Shown here: positions 23,318 through 31,294 of the stretch, piece after piece
Layout: every line of letters starts with the position of its first letter
Numbering within the stretch: position 1 is the stretch's first letter
DNA from: Halorussus marinus
GTDB taxonomy: Archaea > Halobacteriota > Halobacteria > Halobacteriales > Haladaptataceae
Direction of reading: 5' to 3'
Assembly (NCBI RefSeq): GCF_004765795.1
Contig: NZ_SBIV01000001.1
Span: 1 to 64,000 of the forward strand
Length of the DNA stretch: 64,000 bases
Translations under genes and position numbers: made by a program
The notes under the pieces: generated by a model
What the model saw: only the letters and a program-made list of their open reading frames with translations
Told to the model about the DNA's origin: nothing
Database searches by the model: none

Positions 23318-23532
23318 TCGGAGTTCCGGTCGCGCTCGCGGACCCACGCGCTCCGGCAGTCCTCACAGCAGAAGTCGTGTATCTGTATCCGGCCGTCCTC
23401 GTCGCGTCGGGTCGCGACCGGATGCCAGTCGTCGGTGTCTATCGGGTCGCCACAGCAGTGACACCCGATCGATGCGCTGTCGTTCCCGCGTTCGCGAGAC
23501 TCCCTCGACGTGTGATCGAACCGGTCGGTCAT
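23302..23532 (-). CDS. Small zinc-finger protein
   Basis: A 76-residue protein with two cysteine pairs: CHCCGD near residue 24 and FCCEDCRSAW near residue 54, like a treble-clef or TRASH-type small zinc finger. The central part (DDWHPVATRRDEDGRIQIHDFC) resembles a family of haloarchaeal small zinc proteins. The N-terminal 20 residues are polar and probably flexible. It converges with the DUF2298 gene, overlapping its last 16 bp. Partner and function unknown; such proteins have been linked to regulation and protein-protein contacts in haloarchaea. Confidence 0.75.
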   Translation of the reverse strand: MTDRFDHTSRESRERGNDSASIGCHCCGDPIDTDDWHPVATRRDEDGRIQIHDFCCEDCRSAWVRERDRNSDYTAD

Positions 23533-23588
23533 CGCTATCGGCTCGCCGTCGCTCGACGTCGTTTCCGTCTCACTGTTCGAGGTCGGAC

Positions 23589-23888
23589 CTACGTCCGGTC
23601 GCGGTCGGTATCGACGCCGCCGTCGGTCGCCGAGTCGAGGCGCTCGACCTCGATTTCGCCGTCGCCCCGGACGACGACGTCACAGCCGCCGAAGGTGAAC
23701 GTGACGTGGCCGGCCCTGACGGCGCCCCGGTTGGTCGGCGCGAACAGTCGGTCGAGCGCGTCGGGATCGACGACGTGGTAGAGCGGGCCGACGTCGGTCG
23801 GATCGCTGTCGGTGGCGTCGGCGACGGCCTCGATGACTCGCTCGCTGGTCGCGGCTTCGAACGTGGTCGGAGTTGCTGTCTGGCTCAT
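23589..23888 (-). CDS. HalOD1 output-domain protein
   Basis: A 99-residue HalOD1 protein, the third in the window. Motifs: SERVIEAVADATDSDPTDVGPLYHVVDPDALDRLF, the family's best-conserved stretch, and a C-terminal strand pair VTFTFGGCDVVVRGDGEIEV. The start is set at ATG 23888 because a TATA-like element (rc GATTTTTACG, about 23914-23923) would start transcription near 23893. An ATG four codons earlier would be upstream of that point. It precedes a small zinc-finger gene on the same strand by 56 bp. Confidence 0.85.
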   Translation of the reverse strand: MSQTATPTTFEAATSERVIEAVADATDSDPTDVGPLYHVVDPDALDRLFAPTNRGAVRAGHVTFTFGGCDVVVRGDGEIEVERLDSATDGGVDTDRDRT

Positions 23889-24069
23889 TCTCTGTCCCAT
23901 CGGAGGTACCGTACGTAAAAATCGGTTCCCGGTAGGTGTATACGCGAGTCGATCCCGGTGGGGTTATATGTATAAATTGTCTCCGGACGGGTCCGAACCG
24001 ATCTCGTGTGTGATATAGTGACACAGTAGATCGCGTCGGGGTTTCCGGCGGGTCGGCGTTCGATGGGGC

Positions 24070-26805
24070 TCACTCCGCGTCCTCGAAGTACAGCGAGAAC
24101 AGCGCGCGCTCGCCCGCTCGGACGTGTCGGCTCACGGTCGGCTGGGACACTCCGAGCATCTCGGCGATGTCCTCGGCGGTGGCGTCCCGGGGCCACTCGA
24201 AGAAGCCGCCGAAGTAGGCGACTTCGAGCACCTCGCGCTGTCGCTCGGTCAGCCGGCCCTCCAGTTTCGAGGCGAATGCCTGCTCGGACAGCACGGGCTC
24301 GTCGCGCTCGCGGCGCGCGACCAGTTCGACTTCCTCGAACGCCGACTCGAACAGCTCCACGAACGTCCGGACGTTCGCGCTCTCGGGGATTCGGACCACG
24401 ACTCGGCCCTCACCGTCGCTCGCGGTCAGCGACTGGGGGACCGCGCCGCGATTCACAAGCGACGCCAGGAACGACGACGCGACCAGCTCTCCCTCGTAGC
24501 GGTACTCGCCGTCGCGTTCGGCGACGAGCCGGGTGTTCTCGATCTCGGTCAGCGCCTCGGCGAACGTCAGCGTCTCCGTCGGCTCGGCCCCTCGCACGGT
24601 GAAAAACAGGTGGAGACTGCCGTCGCCGCGCTGGACCACGCTCTCGAACTCGAACTCCCCGTCGGTCTCGGTGACGAACGTCAGTATCGGGTACTCGGAC
24701 CCTCGGACCCGGAAGTCGAGATCGATCGACCGGTCGCTCACGAGCGCCTGCTTGCGTTCGAGGGCGTTGAGCGCGTAGCCGGTGATGTCGCCGAGTTCGG
24801 CGAGCACGATTCGTTCGGTCTCGTCGAAGACGTCGGGCTCGCCCGCGTAGATGTTGAGCACGCCGTAGCGGTTCTCGTCGTAGACGACCGGGATCGCCGC
24901 GCTCGACCGATAGCCGCGCTTGAGCGCCTGTTCGCGCCACGGCTCGAACGGCGGGTCGCCGAAGATGTCGTTTTGGACCTGTGGCTCGCCGGTCCGGATC
25001 GCCCGACCCGACGGTCCCTGACTCTCAGGATCGTCCGACTTGGCCCGGACGGTCACGCTCTCCAGATACCCCTCCTCGACGCCGGCCGTCGCGGCCGGGA
25101 CGACCTCCCCGGTCGCCCGATCGTACTCGCCGAACCACGCGAACCGGTAAGGGCCGCTCTCGGTCAGGCGCTCGCACACCGACCGCAACAGTTCGTCGCG
25201 GGTCGCGGCCTCGATCAGCGCCCGGGTCAGCTTCCGAATCACCTCGTTCAGCCTGTTCGCGCGCTCGAGCTCGCGGTTTTTGGCTTCGAGTTCGTCCCGG
25301 CGGCGTCTGAGCGTCTCCTCGCGTTCGGCCCGGTCGAGCGCCGCGGTGACGGTCGCACAGAGTAGTTCCGCGAGCGAGCGGTCGGTCTCGTCGAACGCGC
25401 CGGGCTCGGGGTCGCCCGCGAGAAACGCGCCGTGGCGCCCGAGCGGGACTGCCAGCACGCTCGCCATCGCCGCCTCGTCGCCCCGCTCGACCCGGAGGTC
25501 GTCGACGCTCCGGCTCTCGCTCGCCGCGAACGCCTCCCACGCGACGCCGTCGCCGCGCCGCCCCACGAGCGCGTCGTCGATCTCACCTCCGGCCCACTCG
25601 CGGGCCGCCGGGACCAGCGCGCCCGACTCGTAGCTGACGATCGCCACGTTCTCGAACCCGAGCGTCCCCACGCCGGCGTCGACGGCGGTGTCGTACACCT
25701 CGGCGTCCGTCTCCGCGTCCGCCAGCGACTGCACCAGATCGTGGAGCGAGGTGAGCTTCGCCTCCCGTCGCTTGCGGGCCGAGATGTCCCGAACGATCCC
25801 GACCCGCCCCGTCTCGCCGCCCTCGAGCGGGCACCGGGACAGCCGGATCTCGACGGGGCGCGACTCGCCGTCGGCGCTCGGTACTGTCGTCTCTATCGTC
25901 GCGGGGCCGCCCGACCCGTCGGCGATCTCCCGGAGGCGATCCGGGCTCCCGGCGAGCGACTCTCCGAAGACGCTCGCGGCGCGCTCGCCGAGCAGTTCGG
26001 TTCGGTCGATCCCCGTCAGTCGACAGTAGGCGTCGTTGACCGCGATGAACCGCGAGTCGGCGTCGAGCGCGTAGATGCCGTCGTCGACCGCTTCGACCAT
26101 CGCCTCGTACGGTTCGAGCCGGCGCTCGCGCTCGGTCACGTCTCGGATCACGCCCGCGAACCGGCGTTCCCCGCCGCGGGTGAACTCGCTGAACGAGACG
26201 CCGAGCGCGAGCTCGCGGCCGTCGCGGTGACGACCGGGGAACTCGACGTACTCCCGGTCGAGGGTCCGATCGCCCTCCCGGAGGGAGCGTGCCATCGCCC
26301 CGCGGTGGCGCTCGGGGACGAGCCGCGCCAGCGGTTCGCCGATCAGCTCCGCCGGCTCGTACCCGAACACGCCCTCGACCGCGTCGTTCGCGAAGCGGAC
26401 GACGCCGTCGGCGTCGACGACGAGCACGGCGTCGGACGCCGCCCGCGCGACCGCGCCGAACTCGGGTTCGGGTGACATCGGTCGATCGCCGTTCGCGGTC
26501 GCCGCGCGGGCGATCCGGTCGGCGAGCGCGCGCGCCGCGACGTCGGTTGACGCCTCCGGGGGCGCGGCCAGCGTCTCGACCGGCAGATCGGGGTCGGCCG
26601 CCCGGAGCGTTGCGGCCGCGTCCGCGACGTGTTCGTCGACGACCGCCCGGTCGATATCCCGGTCGTCGATCGCGGCGAGCGCCTCGGCGGCGGTCGTCGC
26701 GACCGAGACGTCGACCCCCGAGGGGCCGGCCGCGAGGTACGACTCGACGGCGTCCCCCCGCTCGGGGGTCGGTGCGACGTAGAGTACGCGGGCGAGGTCA
26801 GTCAT
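24070..26805 (-). CDS. Bat-like PAS/GAF sensor with HTH_10 DNA-binding domain
   Basis: A 911-residue regulator of the bacterio-opsin activator type. Order: a receiver-like N-terminal domain (about 1-100) without a clear phosphorylation signature, PAS 1 (about 115-230, DAVLVVDADGVVRFANDAVEGVFGYEPAELIG), PAS 2 (about 236-350, DGIYALDADSRFIAVNDAYCRLTGIDRTELLG), GAF 1 (about 360-510), GAF 2 (about 530-685, with FGDPPFEPWREQALKRGYRSSAAIPV), a BAT-type linker domain (about 690-845) and HTH_10 (LTERQREVLEVAYFGGFFEWPRDATAEDIAEMLGVSQPTVSRHVRAGE). Such proteins sense redox, light or small ligands and bind promoters directly. The neighbouring genes do not show which operon it controls. Transcribed alone. 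Confidence 0.9.
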   Translation of the reverse strand: MTDLARVLYVAPTPERGDAVESYLAAGPSGVDVSVATTAAEALAAIDDRDIDRAVVDEHVADAAATLRAADPDLPVETLAAPPEASTDVAARALADRIARAATANGDRPMSPEPEFGAVARAASDAVLVVDADGVVRFANDAVEGVFGYEPAELIGEPLARLVPERHRGAMARSLREGDRTLDREYVEFPGRHRDGRELALGVSFSEFTRGGERRFAGVIRDVTERERRLEPYEAMVEAVDDGIYALDADSRFIAVNDAYCRLTGIDRTELLGERAASVFGESLAGSPDRLREIADGSGGPATIETTVPSADGESRPVEIRLSRCPLEGGETGRVGIVRDISARKRREAKLTSLHDLVQSLADAETDAEVYDTAVDAGVGTLGFENVAIVSYESGALVPAAREWAGGEIDDALVGRRGDGVAWEAFAASESRSVDDLRVERGDEAAMASVLAVPLGRHGAFLAGDPEPGAFDETDRSLAELLCATVTAALDRAEREETLRRRRDELEAKNRELERANRLNEVIRKLTRALIEAATRDELLRSVCERLTESGPYRFAWFGEYDRATGEVVPAATAGVEEGYLESVTVRAKSDDPESQGPSGRAIRTGEPQVQNDIFGDPPFEPWREQALKRGYRSSAAIPVVYDENRYGVLNIYAGEPDVFDETERIVLAELGDITGYALNALERKQALVSDRSIDLDFRVRGSEYPILTFVTETDGEFEFESVVQRGDGSLHLFFTVRGAEPTETLTFAEALTEIENTRLVAERDGEYRYEGELVASSFLASLVNRGAVPQSLTASDGEGRVVVRIPESANVRTFVELFESAFEEVELVARRERDEPVLSEQAFASKLEGRLTERQREVLEVAYFGGFFEWPRDATAEDIAEMLGVSQPTVSRHVRAGERALFSLYFEDAE

Positions 26806-26913
26806 CCGTTAGGTGGGGATCGTTTCGGTGGCGCACTGCCGGCGTCTCGTACCGGAACCAATGACTGGGACGGTAAAATAACACCGGCTACCGGGCTCCG
26901 GCCTCGCGACGGC

Positions 26914-27426
26914 TCAGACGTTCGATCCGAACCACGTCCCGAGCGTGAGCCCGTACACGACGTGGCTGAGGTGGAAGACGAGTCGCTCGTCGGGGTCGAG
27001 GTCCACGCCGAGCGCGCGGCCGAGTAGGACCCGGACGCCGAACGCCGACAGCGCCAGCCCGTAGGCGACCCCCAGCGCGGTCGCGCGCGCCTCGCGGCCC
27101 GCCTCCGAACCGCAGTCGCCGTCCGGAGTCGTCGCGCCGAGCGCTCGCGCGGCGAGTCCGCCGAAGACGCCGCCGGCGGCCGTCCCGTAGCCGAGGTGAA
27201 GCGCGAGCGCCTCCCAGCCGTAGTCGCCGGGCTCGCCCCCGAGATACTTCGCCAGAAACGGTCCGGTGGGCGGGAGCGACCTGCTGATCGGCATCCGGAA
27301 CGCGGTCATCGCGACCGTCGCGACGGCGCCGCCGATCGCTCCCAGTCCGAGCTCGCGGCGGTTCGTCGGGCGGGCGTCGGTCGGTTCGTACGCGTCGTCG
27401 AGCGCGTCCCGGCGTTGCTGGCTCAT
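26914..27426 (-). CDS. DUF6789-like four-TM membrane protein
   Basis: A 170-residue membrane protein. After a charged N-terminus of about 25 residues come hydrophobic segments GAIGGAVATVAMTAFRM, LHLGYGTAAGGVFGGLAARALG, ALGVAYGLALSAFGVRVLLG and FHLSHVVYGLTLGTWFG. Glycine-rich helices with conserved H...H (LALHLGYG, FHLSHVVYG) resemble DUF6789/YqhR-like membrane proteins of haloarchaea (tentative). ATG at 27426 is preferred to an upstream in-frame start because the extra 32 residues are Arg/Pro-rich out-of-frame-like sequence. Function unknown. Confidence 0.7.
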   Translation of the reverse strand: MSQQRRDALDDAYEPTDARPTNRRELGLGAIGGAVATVAMTAFRMPISRSLPPTGPFLAKYLGGEPGDYGWEALALHLGYGTAAGGVFGGLAARALGATTPDGDCGSEAGREARATALGVAYGLALSAFGVRVLLGRALGVDLDPDERLVFHLSHVVYGLTLGTWFGSNV

Positions 27427-27593
27427 CGGTTCGCGTCTCGACGCCGGGCGCGAAAGCTCTGGTGGCGGTCGGGCGTGCGTTCTCGGTGGTCGGCGTCGGC
27501 GACACTCGAATCCACCCGACAATTCTCGGGTCGCGGTAACGTCCCACTACTGCTTTCCGTCTCAGTGTCCAAGTCTCGTACGGGGGAAAACCA

Positions 27594-28016
27594 ATGCCAA
27601 TCGAAGACCTCGCACGCGACGACGTCGTCAGCGCCGGCGCCGAAACGACAGTTTCGGACCTCGCGACGACGATGCGAGACGAACGAGTGGGGAGTATCGT
27701 TATCACCGACGGCGCGACGCCGGTCGGCATCGTCACGGACAGGGACCTCGCGATGCGCGTGCTGGCCGACGGCGACGCGGCGGCCGACTCGACGGCCGAG
27801 GCGGTGATGTCAGAAGACCTCGTCACGATCGAGCGCGATCACGGCTTCTACGAGGCCGCGGACCTGATGAGCGACAACGGCGTCCGACGCTTGCCGGTCT
27901 GTGACGCCGACGGCGAGCTGACGGGCATCATCACCGCCGACGACCTCTCGGAACTCATCGCCGACGAACAACAGCACCTCGCGGACGTCATCCGGGCACA
28001 GCGGCCGCCGTACTGA
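27594..28016 (+). CDS. CBS-domain pair protein
   Basis: A 140-residue stand-alone Bateman module with two CBS domains: about residues 1-60 (DVVSAGAETTVSDLATTMRDERVGSIVITDGATPVGIVTDRDLAMRVL) and 66-130 (MSEDLVTIERDHGFYEAADLMSDNGVRRLPVCDADGELTGIITADDL). The TDRDL and TADDL ends are the usual ligand-contact signatures. CBS pairs bind adenosine nucleotides and act as energy sensors; stand-alone archaeal copies have mostly unknown partners. It has a purine-rich GGGGGA about 8 nt before the ATG. Neighbours give no functional hint. Confidence 0.9.
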   Translation: MPIEDLARDDVVSAGAETTVSDLATTMRDERVGSIVITDGATPVGIVTDRDLAMRVLADGDAAADSTAEAVMSEDLVTIERDHGFYEAADLMSDNGVRRLPVCDADGELTGIITADDLSELIADEQQHLADVIRAQRPPY

Positions 28017-28150
28017 GTCGCGGGCTCAGTTCGGACGGACCCCGGCGGCGACCGGGAGTCGGCCCGGCCGGCACGCTCCCGGTCGCGTCGCGAAGGGGAG
28101 GGCCGGTCGGGAGTCGACGCTCTCTATTCTCGTTTGCGTCCTTCGAAGAA

Positions 28151-28230
28151 TGCGCCGACCGGGATTTGAACCACGGTCGTTCCCGTTCGCTCGCTCCGCT
28201 CTCTCACCTCCCATTCGCTGATTCAAATCC
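28151..28230. repeat. 22-bp copy of tRNA-Gly 3' end, with inverted arm
   Basis: Positions 28151-28172 are identical to 28268-28289, the 3' end of the tRNA-Gly gene (discriminator, acceptor, T-stem and T-loop start). After it the sequences diverge completely. GGATTTGAA (28162-28170) recurs inverted as TTCAAATCC at 28222-28230. A perfect copy of a tRNA 3' end next to the gene is what remains at an attachment site after tRNA-targeted integration and loss, or when a short tRNA-derived fragment is left behind. Confidence 0.75.
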
Positions 28231-28267
28231 TCGTAGCGATTTTCGCCTCGCTTCACTCGCCAGAAAG

Positions 28268-28338
28268 TGCGCCGACCGGGATTTGAACCCGGGCCATGAG
28301 CTTGGAAGGCTCAGGTCCTACCACTAGACCATCGGCGC
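28268..28338 (-). tRNA. tRNA-Gly (UCC)
   Basis: On the minus strand: acceptor GCGCCGA/TCGGCGC, D-arm GTCTAGTGGTAGGAC, anticodon arm TGAGC-CTTCCAA-GCTCA (anticodon UCC), T-arm CCGGG-TTCAAAT-CCCGG and discriminator A, 71 nt in all, no intron, no encoded CCA. It lies 97 bp downstream of, and on the same strand as, a Trm9-like methyltransferase gene. Partial copies of its 3' end (28151-28172) and 5' end (28389-28401) flank it. Confidence 0.94.
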
Positions 28339-28388
28339 TCACTCTCGTTAGTCGCTCGCGCCGCGCATCGACGGACTTCGTCCGTCTC

Positions 28389-28401
28389 ACCATCGGCGCT
28401 C
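28389..28401. repeat. 13-bp copy of tRNA-Gly 5' end
   Basis: ACCATCGGCGCTC at 28389-28401 exactly repeats 28328-28340, which covers the 5' end of tRNA-Gly and two upstream bases. Between the copies lies a perfect hairpin GACGGAC-TTC-GTCCGTC (28370-28386). With the 3'-end copy on the other side, the tRNA gene is bracketed by fragments of itself. Confidence 0.6.
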
Positions 28402-28435
28402 GCACTCCTAAATTCCCCAGCCGACGTTAAGGGCC

Positions 28436-29086
28436 TTACTGTTTCGCGCCGCGGACGGTGGCGTAGCAGTTGCCCGACGACACCTTGAACTCGATCGGAT
28501 CGAGGTCGCTGTCGGCCACGTCGGCCTCGAACTCGGCGGGAGCGTAGATGTGGTAGAACCGCGGGACGGTCTCGCCGCCGGGGAGCGTCCAGTCGACCTC
28601 GGTGTCGAAGCCCGCCTCCTCGTCGAACCGGTCGTGGGCCGTCGACCACGCGCTCACCAGCGCCCGGCCGTCTTGGGTCAGGACGCGGGCGAGTTCGTTC
28701 AGGCTCGCGACTCTGGCGTCCCGGCTCGGCAGGTGGTGGAGGGTCGCGACGTACACCGCCCGGCCGACGGCGTCGTCGCCGAGCGGAACCCCGGCGGCGT
28801 CACACTGCAGGAGGTCGGCGTCGAACCCCCGATCCGCGGCGCGGTCGCGGGCCTCGCGCAGGAGCCGGCCGCTCGCGTCGGCGCCGACCACGCGGTCGGC
28901 CGACTCCGCCAGTAGCTCGGCGTGGCGGCCGTTACCGCACCCGAGGTCGAGCGCGACCCCGACTCGCGGCGCGTCCGCCAGAAACGCCTCGATCTCGGGC
29001 CAGGCGTGTTCGCGGGTCTTCGAGAAGTGGGCCGCGATGCGGTCGTAGGTCGCTCGCACCTCGCGGCGCTCGTCCGCTCCGTCCAT
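28436..29086 (-). CDS. Trm9/ALKBH8-like class I SAM methyltransferase
   Basis: A 216-residue methyltransferase. The N-terminal YDRIAAHFSKTREHAWPEIEAFL closely parallels Trm9 (YNEIAPHFSQTR-KPWP). Motif I is DLGCGNGRH, motif II about VVGADAS, motif III-IV CDAAGVPLGDDAVGRAVYVATLHHL. Late signatures DWTLPGG, RFYHIYAPAEFE and the end SGNCYATVRGAK match the Trm9/ALKBH8 C-terminal pattern. Eukaryotic Trm9 with Trm112 methylates carboxymethyl-uridine at the wobble position of tRNAs including Gly-UCC. Archaeal relatives are less well characterised, so the tRNA target is inferred. The gene lies immediately upstream of tRNA-Gly(UCC) on the same strand. Confidence 0.8.
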   Translation of the reverse strand: MDGADERREVRATYDRIAAHFSKTREHAWPEIEAFLADAPRVGVALDLGCGNGRHAELLAESADRVVGADASGRLLREARDRAADRGFDADLLQCDAAGVPLGDDAVGRAVYVATLHHLPSRDARVASLNELARVLTQDGRALVSAWSTAHDRFDEEAGFDTEVDWTLPGGETVPRFYHIYAPAEFEADVADSDLDPIEFKVSSGNCYATVRGAKQ

Positions 29087-29149
29087 ACCCGACGGTGGGC
29101 GTCCCGGCGGGAAAACCGCTCCGGGTTCCGTGCGCCGGCTCGGGGCCGG

Positions 29150-31294
29150 TCACGGCAACAGCAGGAACACCGCGTACGCGATCGCCAGCATGACCGCGGC
29201 GTGTTTCGCGCCGTTCTTCACGCTGGTCTCGCCCATCTGGCCGGCGACCAGCCCGGAGAAAAGCGCCTGTACCAGCGCGGTGTGGAAAAACAGGAGGGTG
29301 TAGGCTTCGACGTCGACCTCCGAGATGCCCGCGAGCGGGCCGCCGCTGATCGCGCCCCCGGTGTCCGGTGCGGCCGCGCCGGTCGGGAGGCTCGGGATGA
29401 GGATGCTGTTGAGCGAGCCGATGATGACCAGAAAGACCACGAACGCGAGGTAGATGATCACGACGTAGGTCACCATCTCCTGGCGGCGCTTGCGCTTGAG
29501 CCGGCGGGTGTCCTGCGCTTCGTCGGCCGCGATCCGGAGCACGCGCGCGAGGTCGCTACTTGCGTGCATCGCGTTACCGAGTAGCGTGGTGACCCGCGTG
29601 ATCACCGGCGCGTCGATCCGGTCTTCGAGCCGGTAGAGCGCGGTCCGGGCCTCGACGCCCCACGCCATGTCGGTCCGGAGACGCTCGACCTCGGCGTCGA
29701 GGGCCCCGAGTTCGGTGTCGGCGACTCGTTCGAGGCTCTCGACGATCGACATGCCCGCCTCGTTGACGCTGGCGAGCCGATCGAGGAAGTCGGGCACCGC
29801 GGCCTCGATCGCGTCGATCCGCCGGCGGTGGAGCTCCTGGACGACCGCGAACGAGCCGACCACGACGAGCGCGGCCTGCACCACGAAGTCGTCGAGCGTC
29901 TCGACGGTGAGCGTCCCGGCCACGAGGTGGGGCCACGCCCGGAGCACCACCGAGAGCACCCCGAGCGGGACGGTCGCGTACAGCACGTACACGGGGTTTT
30001 CCCGGAGCGTGCGGGCCGGGTTCGACAGCAGGTCCCGGAGCCACCGGACCCGTTCGAAGGCCGCGAGACGCTCGAAGGCGAGCCCGGCCGACGAGTCGGC
30101 AGCGGGGCGCTCGCCCCCGTCGCTCCGGACCGCCGACCCCTCGACCGCCGGGCGCTCGGTCCCGGTCCGGTCGGCGTCGGGGTCGTCGGTCCGCCGGACC
30201 CCCGCCAACAGCCCGGGCGCGGCGTCGATCTCGCGGGCCTCTCGGGTCGCCCGGAGCGACTCGGTGATGCTGTCGAGGTAGATGATGAAGCCGACGTTCG
30301 CCAGCGGGACGGCGAAGTACGCGATGACCCGGAGCAACGGCAGGGTCCGGCCGATCGCCATCAGCCCCATGATGACGAGGATCGTGATGAAAAGGAGCGG
30401 CGCGACCACGAACACCGACACGTACGCCTCCGCGAGCGTGGCGAGCAGTTCGAGGAACGCCTCCTGTTCGGCTTCGGCGTCCTCGCGGTAGCGCTCGTAC
30501 TGGTCGTCGAGGTACGCCGGGATCGACTGGCCGCTCTGGAGGACGCTGGCGAGGTTGTCGGTGAACTCCCGGAACTTCTGGCTCGGCGTGCGGTCGGCGA
30601 GGCGTTCGATCGCCGACAGCATGTCGAGGCCGGCGTAGTCCATCGACTTGACCGCGACCGCGACCTCCTCGGCGGTCTCGCCGTAGACGCTGCGGTTGCG
30701 CGCGAGGCTCCGCATGATCTCGGGAAACGCCATTCCGCTCCGGGACAGCGCGTAGAAGAACGCCACCGTCCGGGCGATGCTCTCGTCGATCTGGCGGGCG
30801 CGGGCGTTCGCCCGGTACGAGAGGTTCTCCCACCGGATCCAGTACGTGATCGCCCCGCCCGCCACCCCGAGGGTCGCGCTGCTGAACGCCAGCAGGGTGA
30901 ACAGTTCCCCGAGCGAGAGATCCGGGAACACGAGCAGGTCCGCGAGAAACCAGAGCTGTTGGGGGAGCGTCGCCCGCACTGTTTCGGGCGAGATCTTGAA
31001 CAGCGCGAGCACGCCCGCCGCCAGATACACCCCGACGACGCTCCCGGCGAGCGCGACCAGCCCCGCGTACAGCAGGGTCTTCGAGGCGTACATCCGGTAG
31101 GTGTCTTCGAGGTGGACCTCGTAGAGTAGTTCGCGGCGCTCGCGCTGGCGCCGCCCGCGGTCGGCGACCCACCCGTCGAACAGCGCCAGCGCGAGCCGGG
31201 TGAGCGCCCGATCGCCCCGGCGGGTCAGCGCCGCGAGCGCGAGCGGGACGCCGACGATCGCGACCACCGCGAGCGGGAGGTATTCGAGCATCAT
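29150..31294 (-). CDS. Second PilC-type (T2SSF) membrane platform protein
   Basis: A 714-residue polytopic protein of the FlaJ/TadC family. It has an N-terminal hydrophobic stretch (LPLAVVAIVGVPLALAALT), a first T2SSF domain (IARTVAFFYALSRSGMAFPEIMRSLA), helices around SVFVVAPLLFITILVIMGLMAIG, a long acidic loop, and a second T2SSF domain (VPDFLDRLASVNEAGMSIVESLERVA). C-terminal helices follow, with VVIIYLAFVVFLVIIGSL. It overlaps the partner ATPase gene by 4 bp. Unlike the first pil locus there are no pilin-like genes beside it, so it may serve pilins encoded elsewhere. Sequence similarity to the first PilC is evident but limited. Confidence 0.88.
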   Translation of the reverse strand: MMLEYLPLAVVAIVGVPLALAALTRRGDRALTRLALALFDGWVADRGRRQRERRELLYEVHLEDTYRMYASKTLLYAGLVALAGSVVGVYLAAGVLALFKISPETVRATLPQQLWFLADLLVFPDLSLGELFTLLAFSSATLGVAGGAITYWIRWENLSYRANARARQIDESIARTVAFFYALSRSGMAFPEIMRSLARNRSVYGETAEEVAVAVKSMDYAGLDMLSAIERLADRTPSQKFREFTDNLASVLQSGQSIPAYLDDQYERYREDAEAEQEAFLELLATLAEAYVSVFVVAPLLFITILVIMGLMAIGRTLPLLRVIAYFAVPLANVGFIIYLDSITESLRATREAREIDAAPGLLAGVRRTDDPDADRTGTERPAVEGSAVRSDGGERPAADSSAGLAFERLAAFERVRWLRDLLSNPARTLRENPVYVLYATVPLGVLSVVLRAWPHLVAGTLTVETLDDFVVQAALVVVGSFAVVQELHRRRIDAIEAAVPDFLDRLASVNEAGMSIVESLERVADTELGALDAEVERLRTDMAWGVEARTALYRLEDRIDAPVITRVTTLLGNAMHASSDLARVLRIAADEAQDTRRLKRKRRQEMVTYVVIIYLAFVVFLVIIGSLNSILIPSLPTGAAAPDTGGAISGGPLAGISEVDVEAYTLLFFHTALVQALFSGLVAGQMGETSVKNGAKHAAVMLAIAYAVFLLLP

